Source: Streptomyces sp. NBC_01478
GTDB taxonomy: Bacteria; Actinomycetota; Actinomycetes; Streptomycetales; Streptomycetaceae
Assembly (NCBI RefSeq): GCF_036227225.1
Contig: NZ_CP109444.1
Coordinates: 1,364,001 to 1,428,000, forward strand
Reading direction: 5' to 3'
Length of the DNA: 64,000 nucleotides
Position numbers and translations under genes: made by a program
The notes under the pieces: generated by a model
The model's input: the letters and a program-made list of their open reading frames with translations, nothing else
Told to the model about the DNA's origin: nothing
Database searches by the model: none
Part shown: positions 56,194 to 64,000 of the stretch, one piece after another
Layout of the letters: the number at the start of each line of letters is the position of its first letter
How positions within the stretch are numbered: the first letter of the stretch is position 1

Positions 56194-57126
56194 ATGAGTA
56201 CGGCCACCCTCGGTGCACCCTTCGTGCATCCCGCGCTGTTCTACCGGGGCGAGGAGCAGTACACCGCCGGTACGGTGCCGTTCGTGCGGGCGGGGCTGGC
56301 CGCCGGGGAGGCCGTCGCGGTCGCCGTCCCCGGCCCGCGCCTGGAACTGATCAGGGCCGGGCTGGGACCGAGCGGCGCCGGCGTGCGGTTCCTCGACATG
56401 ACCGAGGTCGGCCGCAACCCGGGGCGGATCATCCCGGGCGTGCTGCGGGCCTTCGCCGACGCCCACGCCGACGGCGGCCGGGTCCGGATCATCGGAGAAC
56501 CGATCTGGCCCGGCCGCACCGCCGTCGAATACCCGGCGTGCGTCCAGCACGAGGCGCTGATCAACTCCGCGTTCCGGGATCGCGAGGTGACGATCCTGTG
56601 TCCCTACGACGCGGACGAACTGGAGCCCGACGTGCTCGCCGACGCCCACGCCACCCACCCGGTCGTCATCGACGGGGACACCCCGCTGCCCAGCGCCGCC
56701 TACGATCCGCAGCGCGCGATCGCCCGCTACAACGAGCCGCTCCCCCACCCACGGGGCGCGGCTTCCGTCGCGTTCGACGCGCAAGAGCTCCCCAAGGCCC
56801 GCTACTTCGCGGTCCAGGAGGCCGAGAGACTGGGCCTGGCCGGCGTACGACTGCAGGATCTGACCCTGGCCGTCGCGGAGTTGACCACCAACAGCGTGCT
56901 GCACGGCGGCGGTTCGGGCACGCTGTGGATCTGGGCCGAGGACAAGCGGATCGTCTGCGAGGTCCGGGACCACGGCCGGCTGACGGATCCGCTGGCCGGC
57001 CGACGACCGCCCGCGCGCGACCAACCCGGCGGCCGGGGCCTCCTGTTGGTGCACTACGTCGCCGATCTCGTCCGCGTCCACACGGCTCAGGACGGCACAA
57101 CCATCCGCTTCTACCTGGCCCGTTGA
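56194..57126 (+). CDS. MEDS-domain / HATPase anti-sigma regulator (RsbA-like)
   Basis: 310 residues. N-terminal MEDS sensor domain (about 10-165) with HPALFYRGEEQYTAGTVPFVRAGLAAGE and the end RDREVTILCPYD. The C-terminal HATPase_c of the anti-sigma type (about 190-305) has N-box AELTTNSVLHGGG, G1 box EVRDHGRL and a G2-like GGRGLLLVHYVADLV. It has no His kinase phospho-acceptor, so it probably acts as a Ser kinase of a STAS protein and an anti-sigma factor. It ends 4 bp from the convergent STAS gene, the likely partner. Confidence 0.88.
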   Translation: MSTATLGAPFVHPALFYRGEEQYTAGTVPFVRAGLAAGEAVAVAVPGPRLELIRAGLGPSGAGVRFLDMTEVGRNPGRIIPGVLRAFADAHADGGRVRIIGEPIWPGRTAVEYPACVQHEALINSAFRDREVTILCPYDADELEPDVLADAHATHPVVIDGDTPLPSAAYDPQRAIARYNEPLPHPRGAASVAFDAQELPKARYFAVQEAERLGLAGVRLQDLTLAVAELTTNSVLHGGGSGTLWIWAEDKRIVCEVRDHGRLTDPLAGRRPPARDQPGGRGLLLVHYVADLVRVHTAQDGTTIRFYLAR

Positions 57127-57130
57127 CGCC

Positions 57131-57493
57131 TCACTGGCGGGGTGACGGAGGCGTCCACGCCGCTTCGGCGTCCGCTGCGGTGGGGTGAGTGCGGAAGACC
57201 CGGTCCAGCCCGACCATCTGGAAGATGCGGCTGATGTGCCCCGGGACCGCGACCAGGGCGATGCCCGCACGGGCCGCCAGGGCGTGGTTGCGGGCCGCGA
57301 GCAGGGCGGTGATGCCGCTGGAGTCGCAGAACGTGACACCGGCCAGGTCGACGACCAACTGCTGGCCGTCCTGGAGCGCGAGCCCGGGCAGGAGTTCACG
57401 CACCTGGGAGGCGCTGTCGTAGTCGAGCTCTCCGGTCAGTTCGACGACGGGCCCTGCGGGCGTGGTCCGGGTGCGCATGGCGAGTTGGGTCAC
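57131..57493 (-). CDS. STAS-domain anti-anti-sigma factor (RsbV-like)
   Basis: 120 residues from GTG 57493, overlapping the phosphatase stop by 4 bases (GTGA); an ATG at 57478 would drop five residues. The STAS fold is typical: VVELTGELDYDSASQVREL, VVDLAGVTFCDSSGITALLAARN with the phosphorylatable Ser in DSSG (about 62), and ISRIFQMVGLDRVF. When unphosphorylated, such proteins bind the anti-sigma HATPase and free the sigma factor. Encoded directly after its likely phosphatase. Confidence 0.92.
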   Translation of the reverse strand: MTQLAMRTRTTPAGPVVELTGELDYDSASQVRELLPGLALQDGQQLVVDLAGVTFCDSSGITALLAARNHALAARAGIALVAVPGHISRIFQMVGLDRVFRTHPTAADAEAAWTPPSPRQ

Positions 57494-58773
57494 GGCTGCT
57501 CTTCGTTGGTGGGTCGGGGCACGTTGATGGCGAGGACGGCGGTGTCGTCGTCGACTCCGGTGCCGAAGGTGTCGAGCAGGTCGCGGATCGCGGCGACGGC
57601 GGCCGAGGCGCTGGTGGGTGCCAGGGCGCGGGCGAAGTCGAGGAGGGCCTCGTCGCCGTAGCGGTCGCCGTCCCTGGTGCGGTCCGGGCGGGCCTCGGTG
57701 AGGCCGTCCGTGTGGAGCAACAGGGTGTCGCCCGCCGCCAGGTGGACGGTGGCGGTGGCGATATGGGCGTCGGGCAGGACGCCGATGAGCTGTCCGCCGG
57801 GGGTGTCCAGCGGCTCGACGCTGCCGTCGGCGCGCAGCAGCAGCGCGGGCGGGTGGCCGCCGCTGGCCAGGATGATACGGAAGCCGCCGCGGTCTCCCTC
57901 GGGGGTGAGCAGCCCGAAGACGACGGTGCAGAACCGCGGGTCCTGGCCGTTGTACTCGTGGTGGAGGACGGTGTTGAGGTTGCTCAGGACGGCGGCCGGG
58001 TCGGGGTCGTAGACGGCGGCGGCGCGCAGGGTGTAGCGGGCCAGCGAGGTGACGGCCGCCGCCGCGGCGCCCTTGCCGCACACGTCCCCGAGGAACAGCC
58101 CCCAGGTGCCGGCGGAGAGCGGGAAGAGGTCGTAGAAGTCGCCGCCGACCATGTCGGTGGAGGCCACGTGGTAGTGCGCGGCCACATCAAGTCCCGGCAC
58201 GTTCACCAGAGTCGGCGGCAGCAGGGTCTGCTGGAGGGTGGCGTTGAGGCGCATGAGTTCCGCGCGTTCGCCTTCCGCCTCCTTGCGGGCGCGCAGCAGT
58301 TCCGTCTCGTAGGCGCGGCGGTCGCGGGCGTCGAAGACGGTGGTGCGGATCAGCAGCGGCCGGCCGTCGCGGTCGGTCTTGACGGTGGAGGTCACCAGCA
58401 CGGGCAGTCGGCTGCCGTCGGTCGCCCTGAGTTCGAGGGCGATCCCGCTGACCTCGCCCTGCATGCGCAGCAGCGGGCCGAAGTGGGTCTCGTGGTAGAG
58501 ACGGCCGCCGACGGTCAGCAGGTCGGAGAAGGTCTTCCGGCCCACCAGGTCGCCGCGGTCGTGGCCGAGCCAGTCGAGCAGCGTCGTGTTGATCTTCGCG
58601 ATCGTGCCGTCCATCAGCGTGGAGAGGTAACCGCAGGGCGCGTGTTCGTACAGGTCCTCGGCGCTGTCCTCCAGGAGTGCGGAGAACAGCGTGTGGTCGT
58701 CGCCGGGGGGCTGCTCGGGATGTCTCCCGGGCGGCCGGTGATCGCCGCTCCCGCTGTCGCCGCCGGCGCCCAT
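57490..58773 (-). CDS. PAS-PP2C (SpoIIE-type) phosphatase, RsbP-like
   Basis: 427 residues from ATG 58773, overlapping the upstream stop as TGATG. A PAS domain (about 40-150, ending DARDRRAYE), a linker coiled coil (ELLRARKEAEGERAEL) and a SpoIIE/PP2C phosphatase (about 195-425) with VGGDFYDLF, FLGDVCGKGAAAA, ASGGHPPALL, LHTDGLTEAR and DDDTAVLAI, which include the metal-binding Asp residues. The architecture is that of Bacillus RsbP, which dephosphorylates RsbV under energy stress. The RsbQ-like hydrolase encoded immediately upstream reinforces this. Confidence 0.93.
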   Translation of the reverse strand: MGAGGDSGSGDHRPPGRHPEQPPGDDHTLFSALLEDSAEDLYEHAPCGYLSTLMDGTIAKINTTLLDWLGHDRGDLVGRKTFSDLLTVGGRLYHETHFGPLLRMQGEVSGIALELRATDGSRLPVLVTSTVKTDRDGRPLLIRTTVFDARDRRAYETELLRARKEAEGERAELMRLNATLQQTLLPPTLVNVPGLDVAAHYHVASTDMVGGDFYDLFPLSAGTWGLFLGDVCGKGAAAAAVTSLARYTLRAAAVYDPDPAAVLSNLNTVLHHEYNGQDPRFCTVVFGLLTPEGDRGGFRIILASGGHPPALLLRADGSVEPLDTPGGQLIGVLPDAHIATATVHLAAGDTLLLHTDGLTEARPDRTRDGDRYGDEALLDFARALAPTSASAAVAAIRDLLDTFGTGVDDDTAVLAINVPRPTNEEQP

Positions 58774-59582
58774 CAGCGCAGGGCTCGGACGAAGTCGGTG
58801 ATGGCGATGGCCGTTTCCTTCGGTGCGGCGAGCTGGGGGCAGTGCCCGGTCGCGTCCAGGGTGACCAGTCGGCTGCCGGGGATCCGCTCGTGGACGAAGG
58901 CGCCGACCTCCGGGGGTGCGATCGCGTCGACGGAGCACTGGGCGACCAGCGTGGGCACGGTCACCTCCGCGAGGTCCTCGCGGTTGTCGGAGAGGAACGT
59001 GACGCGGGCGAAGACGCCGGCGATGTCGGGGTCGGTGCGGCAGAAGCTGTTGGTCAACTCCTCGCCCAGTTCCGGGCGTTCGGGGTTGCCCATGATCATC
59101 GGCGCCATGGCGCCCGACCAGCCCAGGTAGTTCGCGTCCAGGGACTCCAGCAGCTCGTCGACGTCCTCGGCGCTGAATCCGCCGCGATAGCCGGCGGCGG
59201 GGTCGTCGACGAAGCACGGCGAGGGGGCGAGCAGCACCAGACCGGCGAACGCCTCCGGCTCGCGGGCCGCGGCCAGGACGCCCATCATCGCGCTCACGGA
59301 GTGCCCCACGAACGTCACGGGGCCGAGCGCCAGCTCACGGCAGATCTCCAGCACGTCCTCGGTGTAGCCGTCCAGGGTGGAGTAGCGCTCACGGCTCCAG
59401 GCCGACAGATCGGAGCGCCCGGCGCCCACATGGTCGAAGAGCACCACAGTGGCCTCGCGTTCCAGGAGGGGGACCACCAGCCGCCACATGTGCTGGTCGC
59501 AGCCGAACCCGTGGGCCAGCATCACGACCGGACCTCCGGCCCGGCCCGAGACCGTCACATGGTTCCTGTTCCGCACACTCAT
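58773..59582 (-). CDS. rsbQ-like: alpha/beta hydrolase, RsbQ-like
   Basis: 269 residues, the same length as Bacillus RsbQ. Motifs: VMLAHGFGCDQHMWRLV near 21-37, FDHVGAGRSD near 49-58, nucleophile FVGHSVSAMMG near 91-101, late Asp in AQCSVDAIAPP and His in DATGHCPQL. HGFGCDQxMWR and GHSVSAMMG are typical RsbQ signatures. RsbQ is a hydrolase of unknown ligand that is required for RsbP activation; plant D14/KAI2 receptors are relatives. Coupled by overlap with the RsbP-like gene (TGATG). Confidence 0.92.
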   Translation of the reverse strand: MSVRNRNHVTVSGRAGGPVVMLAHGFGCDQHMWRLVVPLLEREATVVLFDHVGAGRSDLSAWSRERYSTLDGYTEDVLEICRELALGPVTFVGHSVSAMMGVLAAAREPEAFAGLVLLAPSPCFVDDPAAGYRGGFSAEDVDELLESLDANYLGWSGAMAPMIMGNPERPELGEELTNSFCRTDPDIAGVFARVTFLSDNREDLAEVTVPTLVAQCSVDAIAPPEVGAFVHERIPGSRLVTLDATGHCPQLAAPKETAIAITDFVRALR

Positions 59583-59643
59583 GCGGCACATCCTCACAGA
59601 CCGCGCCCTTCTCCACCCGCCGCGCCCACCTCGTACCGGCGTC

Positions 59644-60090
59644 TCAGGGCTGCTTCGGCCTGCCCAGGGACCAGCCGGACACGTCCGTGAGCCGGCCGCG
59701 CCACAGGGGCATGGCGACGGACCCGCCGCCCGCTGCGACGCCGGTGGCGTCGCGCAGATGGATCCACTGCGGCAGCCGTTGCGGACCGGGTCCGCCCTGC
59801 TTGTCCAGGACCGCCTCGTCCACCTGCTGCGGGAACCGCTCCAGCAGATGCGCGCCGGGACTGTCCGTCCCGTGCAGACCACGCGCCCAGTCCGTGGTCC
59901 AGGCCTCGTGGGAGATCAGGTCGCCGTGGAGAAAGGCACCACCGACGGTGAGGGTGATGGGCAGCGCGGCCTGCGCGTCCTCGCCCATCAGCCGTACCAG
60001 CATCTGGAGTTGGAGGTCGGGCACGGACTCCGTCACGATCGGGGCGGCGGGCTGGTGCAGGGGATCGTGGTCGGTGCTCGTGGTGCTCAT
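59644..60090 (-). CDS. GvpU-like protein (gas-vesicle accessory family) of unknown role
   Basis: 148 residues. Resembles GvpU in order: LQLQMLVRLMGEDAQ helix, LPITLTVGGAFLHGDLISHEAW (the LTVGGxxxxGxLIS signature), QWIHLRDATG and a closing WRGRLTDVSGWSLG. No other gas-vesicle gene is in the window. It lies between the sigma factor and the RsbQ-like gene, so it may belong to the stress module rather than flotation. Family call is by pattern memory and is tentative. Confidence 0.6.
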   Translation of the reverse strand: MSTTSTDHDPLHQPAAPIVTESVPDLQLQMLVRLMGEDAQAALPITLTVGGAFLHGDLISHEAWTTDWARGLHGTDSPGAHLLERFPQQVDEAVLDKQGGPGPQRLPQWIHLRDATGVAAGGGSVAMPLWRGRLTDVSGWSLGRPKQP

Positions 60091-60142
60091 GCCGGGTGAT
60101 CCTTTCGGGGCCGCGCGAGGGAGAGTCTGTCGGGCGGGGGGA

Positions 60143-61015
60143 TCACGTGGGCAGGAGGCCGGTGCGTAGTTTGGCGAGGGTGCGGTTGAGCAGGCGGGAG
60201 ATGTGCATCTGCGACAGGTTCAGTACGCGGCCGATCTCCGCCTGGGTCAGCTCCTGGCCGAAGCGCATCTCGATGATGGTCCGCTCCCGCTCGTCGAGCT
60301 GTTGCAGCAGCGGGCCGAGCGTGTGCAGGTCCTCGAACAGCTCCAGCGCCGGGTCGGCGTCGCCCATCGTGTCCGCGTACTTGGGCGCGCTGTCGCCTTC
60401 GTCGTCGCCGTTCGGGGTGTCGATGGAGCCCGCGACATAGCCGTTGGCCGCGACCAGGCCCTCGATGACCTCGTCCTCGGACAGCTCCAGGTGGGCGGCG
60501 AGTTCCTTGACCGTGGGGGTGCGGCCCAGCTCGGTGCCGAGGGTCTCCTTGCTCTTGGCGAGGTCGACGCGGAGTTCCTGGAGGCGGCGCGGGACGTGCA
60601 CGGCCCAGGTGGTGTCGCGGAAGAACCGCTTGATCTCACCGAGGATGTAGGGGATCGCGAAGGAGGTGAACTCGACCTCGCGCGTCAGGTCGAAGCGGTC
60701 GATGGCCTTGATCAGGCCGATCGTGCCGACCTGGATGACGTCCTCCATGTCACCGCTGCCCCGGTTGCGGAACCGGCGCGCCGCGAAGGACACCAGCGAC
60801 AGGTTCATCTCGATCAGCGTGTTCCGCGCGTACTGGTACTCGCGGGTGCCCTCCTCCAGCTCCTGCAGCCGGTCGAGGAAGAGCCTGGACATCACCCGTG
60901 CGTCCTTGGGGGCGACCTTGGCCCCGTCCTCGATCCACGGCAGGTCGTCCACGAGCTCCGGTGCGGCCGTGCGGACAGGAGCAGTTGCTTCGAGGACCTT
61001 CACGGTGGAAGCCAC
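60143..61015 (-). CDS. RNA polymerase sigma factor, SigB/SigF family
   Basis: 290 residues from GTG 61015. Regions: 1.2/2 with YARNTLIEMNLSLVSFAARRF and VIQVGTIGLIKAIDRFDL, the -10 recognition segment FTSFAIPYILGEIKRFFRD, region 3 (RRLQELRVDLAKSKETL) and region 4 with ERTIIEMRFGQELTQAEIGRVLNLSQMHISRLL. Streptomyces SigB-group factors control stress and differentiation genes with GNNT/GGGTAY promoters. The following genes (GvpU-like, RsbQ-, RsbP-, RsbV-like) are the likely operon and control circuit. Confidence 0.95.
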   Translation of the reverse strand: MASTVKVLEATAPVRTAAPELVDDLPWIEDGAKVAPKDARVMSRLFLDRLQELEEGTREYQYARNTLIEMNLSLVSFAARRFRNRGSGDMEDVIQVGTIGLIKAIDRFDLTREVEFTSFAIPYILGEIKRFFRDTTWAVHVPRRLQELRVDLAKSKETLGTELGRTPTVKELAAHLELSEDEVIEGLVAANGYVAGSIDTPNGDDEGDSAPKYADTMGDADPALELFEDLHTLGPLLQQLDERERTIIEMRFGQELTQAEIGRVLNLSQMHISRLLNRTLAKLRTGLLPT

Positions 61016-61131
61016 GATGCCGCCTTCGCTGGAGAACAGGACGAACGTCGCGTGCCCCCGTCGCGCGCATACATGTCCGCCCGGACGTCACAATTCCGCG
61101 GCCCGCCCGAAAAGCAGCCCGATGCCTGGGT

Positions 61132-61986
61132 TCACAGGCGGCGCCAGCGTGCCGAGGCGAAGGAGAAACCGCCGAAGAGGACCAGCCCGACGGCGACGGC
61201 GACCAGCAGCCACGGCCCCGCCGGAGTGTGCGCGAAGGTGCGCAGGGTCGCGTCCATGCCCTTGGCCTCGTGGGGGTCGAAGCGGACGGCGGCGACCAGC
61301 GCGAACACACCCACCCCGGCGAACACGACACCGCGCGCGACTCCGCCGCCCACACCGAGACCGGTGACGGTCTGCCGTATCCGGCGGCTCATCTTCCCGG
61401 TCTCCAGCTTCCGCAGGAACCGCCGCATCACCGCGCGCACCGCGAGGGTCGCACCGACCCCGATCAGGACGCAGCCGACGATACCCACCAGCACCTGACC
61501 GCCCGGCAGCTTCAACGCCGAGGCGGTCCAGTCCCGTGACTTGGCGTCACTGCCGGAGGACCCGCCGGTCCCGGCGGCGAAGGACGCCGTACCCCAGCAG
61601 ACGAAGCCGTAGAACACGGCCCGGCCGCCGTCCAGCAGCCGTGAACCGACCTTGCGCGAGGGCCCGTTGTCCAATATGGCCCCGGAGGCCCGCCAGATCG
61701 CCATGCAGCCGAAGCCGACGACGAGCAGCCACAGCATCACCTTCCCGAAGGGCTGCGCCGCGACCTGCTGCAACGCCCCCTGCCGGTCCGCCTCCCGGCC
61801 TCCGCCGCCGAACGCGATCTGCAGGGCCAGAGCACCGACGAGGACGTACACGACACCTCGTGCGACGAAGCCGGCGCGCCCGGTGACGGCCAGCGCCCGC
61901 CTCCCCTCGGCCTGTCCCGGTGCGCGGCTCCGGGCGGTGGAACTCGCTCTCCGGAGGCCCCACTTGTGCGTGTGCGACGACGTCAT
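61132..61986 (-). CDS. DUF1206 membrane protein
   Basis: 284 residues from ATG 61986 (AGGAAAGG four bases upstream). The DUF1206 pattern appears three times as pairs of helices with GRAGFVARGVVYVLVGALAL, AVFYGFVCWGTASF, and VARGVVFAGVGVFALVAAV. About six transmembrane helices, N-terminus basic and Ser-rich. Function unknown; DUF1206 genes in actinomycetes are often in stress regulons. It lies between the sigma factor gene and the divergent carboxypeptidase gene and may be driven from the region 61987-62199. Confidence 0.88.
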   Translation of the reverse strand: MTSSHTHKWGLRRASSTARSRAPGQAEGRRALAVTGRAGFVARGVVYVLVGALALQIAFGGGGREADRQGALQQVAAQPFGKVMLWLLVVGFGCMAIWRASGAILDNGPSRKVGSRLLDGGRAVFYGFVCWGTASFAAGTGGSSGSDAKSRDWTASALKLPGGQVLVGIVGCVLIGVGATLAVRAVMRRFLRKLETGKMSRRIRQTVTGLGVGGGVARGVVFAGVGVFALVAAVRFDPHEAKGMDATLRTFAHTPAGPWLLVAVAVGLVLFGGFSFASARWRRL

Positions 61987-62199
61987 GATGCCTTTCCTGG
62001 AAACACTGGACGGCCGGGACATGGACGCGCGGTACGCGTCCCGTCCTGTCGCGTGCCCCCGGTTCGGGCTTCGATGTATGTCCGGGGGACGGCATCGGCC
62101 GATCACCCGGCGGCGGCCCCCTCGAAGCTGTTACGTTCCTTTCAAGATCCCCGGATCTCCCTGTGCCCCCACCCCCACACCCGTGTCGAGGCCGCCTCC

Positions 62200-63546
62200 A
62201 TGTCCAACTCCCCTTCCGCCGACCGCGCGCGCGGACGCCACCGCAAGAGCGGAACGGTCAGCCCCGTGCTCCGCCGTGTCGCCGTCGTCGCGCTCACCGC
62301 ACCGGTCGCCGGGACGATCCTGTTCGGCACGTCCGCGTTCGCCGCCGAGCAGGCCGCCCCCAAGTCCCTCGCGAAGACCGACACCGTCACGCTCGACACC
62401 GCCGAGCAGCAGATCGCGGCCAACCTCGACACGCGGGTCCAGGACGTCCGGCTGGGCAGCACGTTCAGCGGTGTCGTCATCGACGCCCAGTCCACGGCGG
62501 CCATTTGGGGCCACGACGCGACGACCGCGCTGATGCCCGCGTCGAACACCAAACTCGCCACCTCCACGGCCGCGTTGACGATCCTCGGCCCCGACCACCG
62601 CTTCACCACGAAGGCCGTCTACGACAACGGCACCCTCACTCTGGTCGGGGGCGGGGACCGCACCCTGACCACCGCCGACCTCACCGCGATGGCCACCACC
62701 GCCGTCGCGGGCCTGAAGAGCGCGGGCCTGACCTCGGTGAAGGTGGCGGTCGACGACAGTCTCTTCCCCGAGCCCACGCTCGCCACCGGCTGGAACTCCG
62801 GCTACTACCCCGACTCCATCGCTCCGGTACGGGCGTTGGTGGTCGACGGCCGCCATGTCACCGACACCTCGCTGGACGCGGGCCAGATCTTCGCCAAACT
62901 GGTCGCCAAACAGGGTGTCACCGTCACCGGGACCGTCTCCCACGCCACCGCCGCCACCTCGGCCGTCCCCGTGGCGCAGCACCAGTCGGCCGCGCTGTCG
63001 GCCGTCGTCGAGCACATGCTCAAGGTGAGCGACAACGACATCGCCGAGACCCTGCTCCGCATGACCGCGCTGGCCGCCGGCCGCCCGGCCACCTTCGAGG
63101 ACGGCACGGCGGTCGTACGCCAGGTACTCACCCGGTACGGCGTCTCGCTGGCCAACTTCGAGGTCTACGACGGCAGCGGGCTCTCCCGCTCCAACCGCAT
63201 CCCGGCCCAGACCATCGCCGACATCCTGCACCTCGCCGACGACCCGGCCAACGCCCCGACCCTGAAGTACATCGTGGACGGGCTGCCGGTCTCGGGTGAG
63301 GCGGGTTCGACGCTGGGACCCGAGTGGGGGCGCTTCGACACCGCGGACTCGAAGTGCGCCGTCGGGAAGGTCAGCGCCAAGACGGGCACGCTGACCGGCG
63401 CGATCGCGCTGAGCGGTCTGACCGTGGCCGCGGACGGGCGCTGGAAGATCTTCTCGTTCATCGAGAACAACTCGACGGCCGCCCCGGACGCCACCAAGGA
63501 CGCCCTGGACGGCCTCGCCGCCACGGTCAACGGCTGCTGGGCATAA
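62200..63546 (+). CDS. dacB: exported D-alanyl-D-alanine carboxypeptidase/endopeptidase (PBP4/DacB)
   Basis: 448 residues from ATG 62200. Signal sequence: basic N-terminus, hydrophobic VAVVALTAPVAGTILFGTSAFA, cleavage after about 49. Penicillin-binding catalytic motifs: SNTK (115-118), SDN (277-279) and KTG (394-396), with the intervening domain of class C PBPs. It trims or cleaves peptidoglycan stem-peptide cross-links outside the cell. The 14-bp word GTCAACGGCTGCTG near its stop is repeated 26 bp downstream. Confidence 0.93.
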   Translation: MSNSPSADRARGRHRKSGTVSPVLRRVAVVALTAPVAGTILFGTSAFAAEQAAPKSLAKTDTVTLDTAEQQIAANLDTRVQDVRLGSTFSGVVIDAQSTAAIWGHDATTALMPASNTKLATSTAALTILGPDHRFTTKAVYDNGTLTLVGGGDRTLTTADLTAMATTAVAGLKSAGLTSVKVAVDDSLFPEPTLATGWNSGYYPDSIAPVRALVVDGRHVTDTSLDAGQIFAKLVAKQGVTVTGTVSHATAATSAVPVAQHQSAALSAVVEHMLKVSDNDIAETLLRMTALAAGRPATFEDGTAVVRQVLTRYGVSLANFEVYDGSGLSRSNRIPAQTIADILHLADDPANAPTLKYIVDGLPVSGEAGSTLGPEWGRFDTADSKCAVGKVSAKTGTLTGAIALSGLTVAADGRWKIFSFIENNSTAAPDATKDALDGLAATVNGCWA

Positions 63547-63595
63547 GCACCGTCAACGGCTGCTGTGCACAAGAGGGTTGTGACACCGCGGCGCG

Positions 63596-64000
63596 TCAGA
63601 GCGCCGCGGTCGTCCCCTCGCCGGCGCCGCTGCCCGCGAGCCACTGGTCCCAGCCGAGGTTGAAGTCGGCGTAGCCGTTGTCGGCCGGGGCCTTGCCGCG
63701 GGGCGAGCCGGTGATGGTGATGGGGTCGCCCTGCTTGACCTGGCCGTAGAACCACTTGGCGTCCGACAGGGACAGGTGGACACAGCCGTGCGAACCGCGG
63801 GCGCTGCCGCTGCCCGGGTTCGGGTCACCGGTCGAGTAGTGCACGTAGGTGCCCGACTGGGTGAGGTGGATGTCCCAGGGCAGGGTCAGGTCGTAGAAGT
63901 TGGCGCTGCCCTTGTCGCAACTGATGCCGACGCTGCAGGAGGTCATGTGGACCTTCTCCTGCTTGTCGATGACGGCCATCGTGCCGTCCCACGTCGGGTA
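63596..64000 (-). CDS. L,D-transpeptidase (YkuD), cut by window end
   Basis: 134 residues visible, reading in from 64000 (YPTWDGTM...), so the start is beyond the window. The YkuD signature is SHGCVHLS with the catalytic Cys, preceded by YVHYSTGD, and by a Cys-containing stretch HMTSCSVGISCDKGS. These enzymes form 3-3 peptidoglycan cross-links and are usually exported, but the signal is not visible. It converges on the DacB gene with 49 bp between, making a small wall-remodelling pair with the carboxypeptidase. Confidence 0.9.
   Translation of the reverse strand, partial: YPTWDGTMAVIDKQEKVHMTSCSVGISCDKGSANFYDLTLPWDIHLTQSGTYVHYSTGDPNPGSGSARGSHGCVHLSLSDAKWFYGQVKQGDPITITGSPRGKAPADNGYADFNLGWDQWLAGSGAGEGTTAAL

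Overview
This 64 kb window is high-GC DNA (third codon positions almost all G or C, many GTG starts, GGAGG-type ribosome sites, long spurious antisense frames) typical of an actinomycete, most likely Streptomyces. Supporting families are DUF397, MEDS/HATPase anti-sigma regulators, a SigB/SigF-type sigma factor, large ATPase-LuxR (LAL) regulators and a Streptomyces-style hydrophobic small protein. It reads as chromosomal accessory/arm-like DNA: many regulators and hydrolases, dispersed palindromic repeats, and one zone of decayed genes. I saw no rRNA, convincing tRNA, CRISPR array, complete transposon or large biosynthetic cluster.

Layout. 0-6.7 kb: an exported amidase (cut by the window start), a LAL regulator, a tandem universal stress protein and a DUF397 protein. 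6.7-21.7 kb: an acyl-CoA/lipid catabolism region, with two thiolase-fold proteins and a two-domain DUF35 protein in a tightly overlapped operon, a crotonase divergent from an acyl-CoA ligase, an LtaS-like membrane sulfatase, two alpha/beta hydrolases, two more acyl-CoA ligases, a nitronate monooxygenase and a methyltransferase. Two promoter regions here share a 17-bp operator-like palindrome, and an acyl-CoA dehydrogenase at 33-34 kb carries a KstR-like box. 22-27 kb: a phytoene-desaturase-type flavoprotein, a 950-bp gene-free block with a GC-rich module present three times, and a Ser/Thr kinase with TPR-like repeats. 27.3-29.6 kb: a gene graveyard (SDR tail, twice-deleted esterase, ABC permease head, cellulase-like tail) around an intact-looking HxlR regulator. 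29.6-32.6 kb: a small stress/redox operon (DsbA-like, atypical metallo-beta-lactamase, two SnoaL-like proteins) with a MarR regulator and an operator-bearing promoter.

34-39.7 kb: a DUF326 Cys-rich copper-type protein, PPK2, a SulP transporter, a canonical metallo-beta-lactamase hydrolase and an alpha/beta hydrolase. 39.9-50.6 kb: two LAL regulators flank a redox cluster (two F420/NADP-oxidoreductase-like paralogs, an SDR, an epimerase-like SDR, a divergent LysR) and a tautomerase. A 21-bp motif is shared exactly between the hydrolase/LAL intergenic region and the tautomerase leader. 50.6-55.8 kb: a membrane protein, two hydrolases (one Tat-exported), a 17-codon candidate leader ORF, an RpiB-like isomerase and a PLP ammonia-lyase. 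55.9-61.1 kb: a general-stress partner-switching module: SigB-type sigma factor, GvpU-like protein, RsbQ-like hydrolase, RsbP-like PAS-PP2C phosphatase, STAS anti-anti-sigma factor, and a convergent MEDS-HATPase protein. 61.1-64 kb: a DUF1206 membrane protein, an exported DacB/PBP4-type carboxypeptidase, and an L,D-transpeptidase cut by the window end.

All functions are inferred from recognisable motifs, lengths and gene order; no database search was run.
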